A stretch of DNA of 8,130 nucleotides from Bacillota bacterium (GTDB lineage: Bacteria; Bacillota; Clostridia; Christensenellales; SZUA-584), in contig JAEZIW010000145.1 in NCBI GenBank assembly GCA_023436525.1, positions 1 through 8,130 on the forward strand, read 5' to 3'. Both the position numbers and the translations under genes were made by a program. How positions within the stretch are numbered: the stretch's first letter is position 1; each line of letters starts with the position of its first letter. This document shows, one piece after another, positions 1 through 5,549 of the stretch. The notes below the pieces were generated by a model. That model was not told the origin of the DNA. It made no database searches and saw only the letters and a program-made list of their open reading frames with translations.

Positions 1-1899
1 TTAAGCTCTGCTATCGCGCCCGTAGAATGGAACGGTGCAAAGATCAACATCATTGACACGCCGGGGTATTTTGATTTTATCGGCGACGCTACATCGGGTT
101 ATTATCTTGCAGACAGTGCGCTGATTCTGGTGAACGGCCTTTCAGGGCTCACGGTGGGCGCTGAAAAAGCATGGGATTCATGCATAAACGCCGGAATCGC
201 CAAAGCGTTTTTCATCAACCAGATGGATAAAGAAAACGTTGATTTTGAAAAAGCGTTGGAAAGCCTCAAAAATAAATACGGCACACGCATCACACCGATG
301 CAGTTGCCGATCGGGCAGGGCCTGAGTTTTAAAGGTATCGTGGACATTATCGAGATGAAGGGTTATGAATTCGACGGCAAAAAGGTGAAAGCCGTTGATG
401 TGCCTGCTGACTTAAAAGACAGAGCTGCAGAGATCAGAGAAGCGATTATTGAAAACGCGGCTGAAAATGATGAGACGCTGATGGAAAAATTCTTCGGCGG
501 CGAAGAGCTGTCGAAAGAAGATATCATCAAAGGCCTCAAAGTGGGCATCGCGGCGGGCGATGTGGTGCCGGTGTTCATCGGAGCGGCAGCACCGAACTTC
601 GGCATTTCATTGTTGATGGACAGCATCGTGGCGTATATGCCGTCGCCGGATCAAGCCATTAACGTGAAGGGCAAAAATGCCAAGGGCGAAGAAATAACCT
701 ACACGGCGGACGCCAAGCAGCCCTTTGCGGCCCAAGTTTACAAAACTGTGGCTGACCCGTTTGTGGGCAAGCTGTCTGTGTTTAAAGTAATGGGCGGTGA
801 GCTTCGCTCCGGGCAGTCCATCAAGAATGCCAACGTCGGCAAATCGGAAAAGTTTGGGCAGATCTACGTGATGCAGGGCAAAAAACAGATTAACGTGGAG
901 AAACTGATGGCGGGCGATATTGGCGCGCTGGCGAAGCTGCAGCATACCGAAACAGGCAACACGCTTTGCGACGAATCGAATTCTGTGGTGTTCCCGGATA
1001 TCGTATTCCCCGAGCCGTGCATTTCTCTTGCGGTTACCGCCAAGAAACAGGGCGACGAGGAAAAGGTGTTCGCCGGTCTGCACAGACTTGAAGAAGAAGA
1101 CCCGACATTCAGAATGGTTAAACAAACGGAAACGTCCGATACGCTTGTCAGCGGCCTCGGAGAACTGCACCTTGAGGTCATCTGCAAAAAGCTTTTGAAT
1201 AAGTTCGGCGTGGAAGCGCAGCTGTCCGATCCGCAGATTCCTTACCGTGAAACCATCAAGAAGAAAGTGAAAGCTCAAGGCCGCCACAAGAAACAATCGG
1301 GCGGACATGGTCAGTTCGGTGACGTGGTCATCGAGTTTGAACCGCTCTATGATTCGACAGAGAGCTTTGAATTTGTGGATCAGATTGTGGGCGGCGTGGT
1401 GCCGCGCAACTACATTCCGGCCGTTGAAAAGGGCCTCAGAGAAAGCATCGTGCGTGGTGTGCTTGCGGGATTCCCGATGGTTAACATTCGCGCTTCGCTG
1501 GTATTCGGTTCTTATCATCCGGTTGACTCATCGGAAATGGCATTTAAGGTTGCGGCGAGTCTTGCCTACAAGAAAGCATGTGCGGAAGCAAACCCGGTGC
1601 TGCTTGAACCCATATACAAGCTTGTGGTCAATATCCCCGACGAGTACATGGGCGATATCATCGGCGATATCAACAGACGCCGCGGACGTATACTTGGTAT
1701 GAACCCGGTCACGGGCGGCAATCAGGAGGTTGTGGCGGAGGTGCCGCTGGTGGAAATATTCAAATACGCGACCGATTTAAGATCGATGACGCAGGCGCGG
1801 GGCTCGTTCAAAATGACGTTTGAGCGTTATGATGAGCTGCCGGGCAACCTTGCTGAGAAGGTCATCGCGGCGCATAAGAAAGAAGTCGAAGAAGAATAG
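1..1899 (+). CDS. EF-G-like translation factor GTPase (FusA2-type), 5' truncated by window edge
   Basis: The frame is open from base 1 to the TAG at 1897-1899 (632 codons). EF-G-like proteins are about 690 residues, so roughly 60 N-terminal residues (P-loop and most of switch I) lie outside the window. Seen, in window codons: G3 motif DTPGY (19-23), G4 motif NQMD (73-76), G5-like GAA (194-196), domain II from about 230, domain III from about 338 (SLAVTAKKQGDEEK, later ELHLEV), domain IV from about 414 (SGGHGQFGDV, then GGVVPRNYIPAVEKG), domain V from about 535 (EPIYKLVV, then GDINRRRGRI). Known: EF-G drives ribosomal translocation with GTP in the cytosol. Inferred: DTPGY instead of DTPGH, the segment ATSGYYLADSALILV after G3, and the H in SGGHGQFGDV mark this as the paralogous EF-G-like subgroup, not the housekeeping EF-G. 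Its exact role is unknown; tetracycline-protection proteins are a more distant alternative. A GTG at 130 is internal and is not the start. Confidence 0.93.
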   Translation, partial: LSSAIAPVEWNGAKINIIDTPGYFDFIGDATSGYYLADSALILVNGLSGLTVGAEKAWDSCINAGIAKAFFINQMDKENVDFEKALESLKNKYGTRITPMQLPIGQGLSFKGIVDIIEMKGYEFDGKKVKAVDVPADLKDRAAEIREAIIENAAENDETLMEKFFGGEELSKEDIIKGLKVGIAAGDVVPVFIGAAAPNFGISLLMDSIVAYMPSPDQAINVKGKNAKGEEITYTADAKQPFAAQVYKTVADPFVGKLSVFKVMGGELRSGQSIKNANVGKSEKFGQIYVMQGKKQINVEKLMAGDIGALAKLQHTETGNTLCDESNSVVFPDIVFPEPCISLAVTAKKQGDEEKVFAGLHRLEEEDPTFRMVKQTETSDTLVSGLGELHLEVICKKLLNKFGVEAQLSDPQIPYRETIKKKVKAQGRHKKQSGGHGQFGDVVIEFEPLYDSTESFEFVDQIVGGVVPRNYIPAVEKGLRESIVRGVLAGFPMVNIRASLVFGSYHPVDSSEMAFKVAASLAYKKACAEANPVLLEPIYKLVVNIPDEYMGDIIGDINRRRGRILGMNPVTGGNQEVVAEVPLVEIFKYATDLRSMTQARGSFKMTFERYDELPGNLAEKVIAAHKKEVEEE

Positions 1900-1910
1900 T
1901 GAAACGCAGT

Positions 1911-1943
1911 GGGGATACCGAAATGAACGGTATCCCCCTTTTT
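1911..1943 (+). terminator. Intrinsic terminator of the EF-G-like gene
   Basis: A perfect 10-bp stem (GGGGATACCG at 1911-1920 with CGGTATCCCC at 1928-1937) closes a 7-base loop and is followed by C and five T (1939-1943). It begins 12 bases after the stop codon, as expected for a Rho-independent terminator, and separates this gene from the next transcription unit. Confidence 0.93.
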
Positions 1944-1965
1944 CATCTTGTGTAAAAGAATTTAT

Positions 1966-1995
1966 ATGCCACAACGGTAAAGAAAATGGTATAAT
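1966..1995 (+). promoter_or_regulatory. Sigma-A-type promoter of the zinc-ribbon/DUF2007 gene
   Basis: A perfect -10 box TATAAT (1990-1995) lies 18 bases downstream of a weak -35 candidate ATGCCA (1966-1971, 4 of 6 matches to TTGACA). It lies just after the preceding terminator and 27 bases before the start codon. Confidence 0.7.
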
Positions 1996-2022
1996 AGAAA
2001 AAAAGGGTAAGGAGAAAAAGAT

Positions 2023-2514
2023 ATGCCTTTTTGCCCAAAATGCATGGCTGAATACCGCGACGGATTTACCGTCTGTGCTGACTGCGGTGTTGATTTATTG
2101 GATATGCCGGACAATAATGAACACGCACGAAGCATCAACAAGGCAGGTCAAAAGTTACGTAGCACAGGAACACATTCTGATGAAGTGTTGCTTGCAAACA
2201 CCAATGATGTTGTCGCATTATCATATTTAATATCGATGCTGAAAGCTGCCGAAATTCCATTCAGAGTTATTGCCCAAGATATCAGTCAATATCTACAGAT
2301 CATACACGGAAAAAGCTATTTGGGTAGCTGTCTGTATGTTAAAAGCAGCGATTATAGCGAGGCTCAGGAAATTCTAAAATCATTCAAGGCTGATTACATT
2401 AGAGAGAAAGAACTTATTTACCGCGAAGATAGTTTCAACAATCCGCTTATCGCGCCGCGTATCTTTATAGGGATATATTTGATTTTTGCGCTTGTCTTTC
2501 TCGGGGGTGTCTAG
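2023..2514 (+). CDS. Zinc-ribbon and DUF2007-like protein with C-terminal membrane anchor
   Basis: A 163-residue protein. The start is set by TAAGGAG at 2008-2014, 8 bases before the ATG. Seen: an N-terminal zinc ribbon with C4-P-K-C7 and C18-A-D-C21 (CxxC-x10-CxxC). A polar linker follows, then about 53-125 a compact alpha/beta segment starting DEVLLANTNDVVALSYL and containing GSCLYVKSSDYSEAQEIL, which resembles DUF2007, a small domain described as a putative prokaryotic signal-transducing module. A hydrophobic C-terminal helix (about 146-163, IFIGIYLIFALVFLGGV) ends the protein, suggesting a tail anchor with the soluble part in the cytosol. The gene stands alone with its own promoter. Function is unknown; a sensing or regulatory role is an inference from the domain. 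The family call is from pattern recognition and is fairly firm. Confidence 0.85.
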   Translation: MPFCPKCMAEYRDGFTVCADCGVDLLDMPDNNEHARSINKAGQKLRSTGTHSDEVLLANTNDVVALSYLISMLKAAEIPFRVIAQDISQYLQIIHGKSYLGSCLYVKSSDYSEAQEILKSFKADYIREKELIYREDSFNNPLIAPRIFIGIYLIFALVFLGGV

Positions 2515-2618
2515 GAATTCTTGATGACTTTGAGCGGACAAGTCACCAATGATATCCGACGAAGATATGAATCTTCAAAGAAAAAGGCGTGAGGGCCAGT
2601 GTCTTAACGCAAAGTGAA

Positions 2619-2708
2619 TCAAGGCCTCGTAATGCCGTCCGGCGCTTCAGGCTCAATCATCGCCATAATATTCAATACTGGCTCCTGATTATAGCTCAGC
2701 GAAAAAAA
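2619..2708 (-). other. Shifted-frame C-terminal tail of the adjacent hypothetical gene
   Basis: Directly downstream of the stop of the conserved hypothetical gene, the -1 frame is open from the seven-T run (bases 2702-2708 on this strand) to a TGA at 2619-2621. If one T is read twice or is missing from the sequence, the protein continues after NTQGFF with 27 residues (SLSYNQEPVLNIMAMIEPEA, then PDGITRP). The tail looks like ordinary protein sequence rather than noise. This is seen in the sequence; that it belongs to the gene is inference. Confidence 0.5.
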
Positions 2709-3355
2709 CCCTGCGTATTAACGCCGGCATCGTTGAAACGCTCAGCAGTGAGCATGAGAAAAGCGCTGAAAGCTAAGTTGTCTGACTGCAAAGAGGTATC
2801 TACTTGTTTTTTCATGCGGATAAGCTCATCTTTATATGCCGTATAGAATTCATAATTGGGCTTCGGGCTGTAAGAAAGCCCCTCCAGCTCAAAATAGTTA
2901 ATGATGCTTTTAACGGTTGTTGGCTTGATAAAGGCTTCCTCTTGCGGATGGTAGTAGACGGGGCAAATGGTAAGCAGCGTCCATTTTGCGAGGCCATATG
3001 ATGCGAGTAACTCCACCATCAGCTTGAAGCCGATTTCCTGATTCCCGTGCAGAAATTCTTTGAGCCCTTGCGAGAGGTGTACCTTTTCGCTGCTGCTCAT
3101 TGTTTTGACAAGATCACGGAACTTCGGTTTTTCAAAAACGGAAATAACAGATGATTGACTGATGATTTTGGCGATGGACGCGACAATGCCGTTTGGGTCA
3201 TCAAACATTTCGGGCGAAAAGCTATCCCATGCCATACGGTTCATTTTGTCAGCCCGGTGTTTCTTTGCGATTTCCATCATATGAGGATTTGAAAATCCGC
3301 CGGGATATTGCGCAAGAAAACGTCGCTCTGCATCTTTCAGCTTGTCAGTGTTCAT
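2696..3355 (-). CDS. Conserved hypothetical protein, probably frameshifted near its C-terminus
   Basis: A 219-residue soluble, helix-rich protein with no signal peptide or membrane segment. I recognise the sequence style (ERRFLAQYPGGF at 10-21, VFEKPKFRDLV at 73-83, INYFELEGLSYSPKPNYEFY at 152-171, AFSAFLMLT at 195-203) as a conserved Firmicutes family, but I know no function for it and name none. The ATG at 3353-3355 is chosen because AGGAG (3365-3369) sits 9 bases upstream. An in-frame ATG at 3401-3403 would add 16 residues but has no ribosome binding site. The frame ends at TGA 2696-2698, just past a run of seven T. A one-base slip there would extend the product to about 245 residues. The gene lies 141 bases downstream of the acetyltransferase on the same strand and converges on the zinc-ribbon gene. 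Confidence 0.75.
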   Translation of the reverse strand: MNTDKLKDAERRFLAQYPGGFSNPHMMEIAKKHRADKMNRMAWDSFSPEMFDDPNGIVASIAKIISQSSVISVFEKPKFRDLVKTMSSSEKVHLSQGLKEFLHGNQEIGFKLMVELLASYGLAKWTLLTICPVYYHPQEEAFIKPTTVKSIINYFELEGLSYSPKPNYEFYTAYKDELIRMKKQVDTSLQSDNLAFSAFLMLTAERFNDAGVNTQGFFR

Positions 3356-3408
3356 CGGTTTTTTCTCCTGTATTGAAACATTTGCTGATATAGATTCCAT
3401 CATTTAAG

Positions 3409-3439
3409 ATCATAACGGTAAATACGTCGTGAAGATCAA
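3409..3439 (-). promoter_or_regulatory. Weak candidate promoter of the conserved hypothetical gene
   Basis: On the - strand a -10-like TATGAT (3409-3414) is preceded 19 bases upstream by TTGATC (3434-3439). The spacing is long and the -35 imperfect, so the gene may instead be read through from the acetyltransferase; no clear terminator separates the two. Confidence 0.3.
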
Positions 3440-3496
3440 GGGCTGTTTGCAATCAATTCATCATTCAATTTAAAAGGCACGGCGTATGAATCAGCG

Positions 3497-3937
3497 TCAG
3501 CCCAGCCGCATAATCGTTGTATCGACACCTGCCGGGTTTTTACCGCCGTCTTTGTCGTCTTTAAAGCCAAAATGCAAATACAGCTTTCGGGCAGCCAAGC
3601 CCGCGTCCACATGGGCAGCAAAAGTCTGCACATATATCGGCTTGTCTGTATCCAGGTGCTGTATGGCGGCCTCTACCAGATCATAGCCATAGCCTTTTTT
3701 TCGGTATTTGTTTTTTACCGCCAGCCACAATATTTCGTTCGTCTCTTTGCTAAAGGCGATGATACCGGCAACATCGTCATCTGCCTGGGTGACACAGAGC
3801 GCAGATGAATCGGCAATGCAGGCCTTTATTCCCGCTTCAAAATCGGCAACGCCGACCATATCGCCGAACAATGGTTCCACTTCTTTGGCCATCTCCAGCC
3901 ATTGATCAAAATCCTCAACAGTGACATATCGAAGCAT
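3497..3937 (-). CDS. GNAT-family N-acetyltransferase
   Basis: A 146-residue protein of normal single-domain GNAT length. Such enzymes transfer an acetyl group from acetyl-CoA to an amine; the acceptor cannot be read from sequence. Seen: motif A with the beta-strand EILWLAVKNKYR (68-79) followed by the pyrophosphate-binding turn R79-K-K-G82-Y-G84, and motif B ARKLYLHFGF (116-125), where GNATs usually place the conserved Tyr before the last strand. The N-terminal half (LRYVTVEDFDQWLEM) is the usual variable acceptor-side region. The start ATG at 3935-3937 has only a modest ribosome binding site (AGGGA about 12 bases upstream), but the promoter is excellent. It is the first gene of a leftward unit that may include the conserved hypothetical gene. 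It is cytosolic, and the family call is secure. Confidence 0.9.
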   Translation of the reverse strand: MLRYVTVEDFDQWLEMAKEVEPLFGDMVGVADFEAGIKACIADSSALCVTQADDDVAGIIAFSKETNEILWLAVKNKYRKKGYGYDLVEAAIQHLDTDKPIYVQTFAAHVDAGLAARKLYLHFGFKDDKDGGKNPAGVDTTIMRLG

Positions 3938-3977
3938 AAATTCACATCCCTTTTTTCGGTTTAATGACAGATTATTG

Positions 3978-4006
3978 ATTATAATTGAGTCTCCATACTA
4001 TGTCAA
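3978..4006 (-). promoter_or_regulatory. Consensus sigma-A promoter of the GNAT gene
   Basis: On the - strand TTGACA (4001-4006) and TATAAT (3978-3983) are separated by exactly 17 bases, a full match to the consensus. The predicted transcript starts near 3971 and gives a leader of about 34 bases. A 6-bp inverted repeat, TGAGTC (3986-3991) and GACTCA (4014-4019), brackets the -35 box and could be an operator, though such short arms may be chance. Confidence 0.88.
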
Positions 4007-4149
4007 ATTAAATGACTCAGTTAATACCTGATGTAAAGCTTTTCTCAACCGATAAAACAGAGCAGCTGTTTTGCGCGTACGCCTTTCTCATATTTTGATC
4101 AAATGATAACACTGTCCGCTTTTTTACCTACAGACTTTTGTAATATAGA

Positions 4150-4163
4150 CGAATAAATGTTCT
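4150..4163. promoter_or_regulatory. Degenerate second LexA-like box
   Basis: CGAATAAATGTTCT matches the CGAAC-N4-GTTCG pattern except for T in place of C at the fifth base and T for G at the last. Its centre lies 27 bp upstream of the centre of the perfect box, on nearly the same face of the helix after about 2.6 turns. It could be a weaker auxiliary LexA site or chance. Confidence 0.4.
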
Positions 4164-4170
4164 CACCTTC

Positions 4171-4200
4171 TTTACAAGAACATATGTTCTTGTGTAAAAT
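4171..4200 (+). promoter_or_regulatory. Promoter of the radical-SAM operon
   Basis: TTTACA (4171-4176, 5 of 6) and TAAAAT (4195-4200, 5 of 6) are separated by 18 bases. The spacer is filled by the LexA-type palindrome. The expected start point near 4207 coincides with the GAGGAG ribosome binding site, so the leader would be only about 17 bases. Confidence 0.75.
4174..4193. promoter_or_regulatory. LexA/SOS operator inside the radical-SAM promoter
   Basis: A perfect 20-bp palindrome is centred on GAACATATGTTC (4178-4189). The core fits the Gram-positive LexA (DinR) operator CGAAC-R-N-R-Y-GTTYG, with A and T in place of the outer C and G. It lies between the -35 and -10 boxes, where bound LexA would block RNA polymerase. 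The gene behind it carries a DNA-binding motif, which supports SOS control. Palindrome and position are seen; LexA binding is inferred. Confidence 0.8.
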
Positions 4201-4223
4201 AGACGTGAGGAGTGTGACGGCTT

Positions 4224-5549
4224 TTGGATCTTTTTCAAAAACTCGAGATATTAACCGATGCGGCGAAATACGACGTGGCCTGCACATCGAGCGGCGTGAA
4301 CAAAAAATCGACTCCCGGCGGCATTGGAAACGCGGCGGCCTGCGGCATATGCCACAGCTTTTCGGGCGACGGGCGGTGCATCTCTCTGCTCAAGGTGCTA
4401 ATGAGCAACGCGTGTGTGTACGATTGCGCCTATTGCGTGAACCGCCGCACGCACGACACGCCGCGCGCCACGTTTGAACCGCGTGAGCTGGCCGATTTAA
4501 CCATCGCGTTTTACCGCCGCAACTATATTGAAGGGCTGTTTTTAAGCTCCGGCGTGGTGAAAAGCCCAGATCATACCACCGAACGCATGATACAAACGCT
4601 GCGTATATTGCGTGAGGAATTTAAGTTCAACGGGTATATCCACGTGAAGGCGATTCCCGGTGCGGATAAGGCGCTGATTGAGCGATTGGGGCTGCTGGCT
4701 GACCGCATGAGCGTCAACATTGAGCTGCCGTCGCAAGCGAGCCTGCAGCTGCTCGCGCCCGATAAAACAAAGCAGGCGATACTAAAGCCCATGGGCTTCA
4801 TACGTGAGCGCATTGAGCAAAGCAAGGGTGAACGCGCGCTGGTTAAAAGCACGCCGCGCTTTGTGCCCGCCGGGCAGAGCACGCAGATGATTGTGGGCGC
4901 GACGGGTGAGACCGATTTGAAGATACTGAATCTGACGGAGGGTTTGTACCGGAACTATAAGCTCAAGCGCGTGTTTTTCTCGGCCTATATACCGACGGTG
5001 GAAAACACGCTGCTGCCGTCAATGGATACCAAGCCGCCGCTGCTGCGTGAGCACCGGTTGTATCAAGCCGACTGGCTACTCAGGTTTTACGGCTTTTCCG
5101 CTTCGGAGCTGCTGGACGAGCAAAACCCGCAGTTCAACCCGTATGTGGACCCCAAGTGCAATTGGGCGCTGCATCATCCGGATCAGTTTCCCGTGGAGGT
5201 GAACCGCGCGCCTTATGAAACGCTGCTGCGCGTGCCGGGCATTGGGGTGAGAAGCGCGCAGCGCATTGTTGTGGCAAGGCGCACGGGCAGCCTTGATTTC
5301 GCGGGGCTGAAAAAGCTCGGCGTGGTGCTTAAGCGTGCGCAGTATTTTTTAACCTGTTCGGGCAAGCGCCCGAGTGGGCTGGACATGGTGCAGGACGTGA
5401 TGCTGATCTCGCTGCTTTCGGAGCAGGCGCGCGGGCGCATGGCGCAAGCGCTGGGTAACGAAACGTGCAGGCCGCGCCAGCTATCGCTGTTTGAACACCC
5501 CGTATTCGCGCAGGAGGAGCTGCAAAAATGCCTGACAGGAGAGCTGTAA
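4224..5549 (+). CDS. Radical-SAM DNA repair/modification protein with helix-hairpin-helix (TIGR03916-like)
   Basis: A 441-residue protein. Seen: radical-SAM triad C64-x3-C68-x2-C71 (CVYDCAYC), which should hold a 4Fe-4S cluster that cleaves S-adenosylmethionine. Four more cysteines lie before it (C20, C40, C43, C52). The segment FYRRNYIEGLFLSSGV (about 94-109) belongs to the barrel. Near the C-terminus a helix-hairpin-helix (about 330-350) has the hairpin PGIGVRSA at 338-345, a non-specific DNA-binding fold. The start is TTG at 4224: an in-frame TGA at 4215 excludes anything earlier, the family begins with a similar DLxxKLEIL, and GAGGAG (4207-4212) lies 11 bases upstream. Known: this family is paired with a TIGR03915-type partner, sometimes fused to a uracil-DNA-glycosylase-like domain, which suggested DNA repair; substrate and reaction are unknown. 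Here the partner overlaps by 22 bases and the promoter carries a LexA box. The family call is secure; the repair role is inferred. Confidence 0.92.
   Translation: MDLFQKLEILTDAAKYDVACTSSGVNKKSTPGGIGNAAACGICHSFSGDGRCISLLKVLMSNACVYDCAYCVNRRTHDTPRATFEPRELADLTIAFYRRNYIEGLFLSSGVVKSPDHTTERMIQTLRILREEFKFNGYIHVKAIPGADKALIERLGLLADRMSVNIELPSQASLQLLAPDKTKQAILKPMGFIRERIEQSKGERALVKSTPRFVPAGQSTQMIVGATGETDLKILNLTEGLYRNYKLKRVFFSAYIPTVENTLLPSMDTKPPLLREHRLYQADWLLRFYGFSASELLDEQNPQFNPYVDPKCNWALHHPDQFPVEVNRAPYETLLRVPGIGVRSAQRIVVARRTGSLDFAGLKKLGVVLKRAQYFLTCSGKRPSGLDMVQDVMLISLLSEQARGRMAQALGNETCRPRQLSLFEHPVFAQEELQKCLTGEL

Noticed and set aside
607..1518. A 303-codon open frame on the - strand
   Set aside because: It is antisense to the EF-G-like coding sequence, whose domains are clearly recognisable; composition is His/Arg/Leu-rich, as expected from a reverse frame of biased codons.
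864..1702. Other open frames of 92-131 codons overlapping the EF-G-like gene on both strands
   Set aside because: Shadow frames with no ribosome binding site and no recognisable domain.
2525..2576. Two small hairpins (TGACTT/AAGTCA at 2525-2545; GAAGAT/ATCTTC at 2561-2576) between convergent genes
   Set aside because: Stems are only 6 bp and neither is followed by a T run on either strand, so I do not call a terminator.
2589..2846. An 85-codon + strand frame
   Set aside because: Overlaps the conserved hypothetical gene and its tail on the other strand, with no ribosome binding site.
3436..3633. A - strand frame ending GWADADSYAVPFKLNDELIA downstream of the GNAT stop
   Set aside because: It looks protein-like at its end, but the GNAT frame already finishes with a normal length and typical C-terminus, and the front of this frame is antisense-like noise. 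I could not justify a frameshift.
4054..4072. AAAACAG/CTGTTTT hairpin and, nearby, the palindrome TTTGATCAAA (4094-4103)
   Set aside because: Short, AT-rich and in an AT-rich intergenic region; no T tract long enough for a terminator and no matching second site for an operator.
4157..4477. A 106-codon + strand frame starting in the promoter region
   Set aside because: Overlaps the SOS promoter and the radical-SAM N-terminus, where the other frame carries the conserved cysteines; Arg/His-rich shadow.
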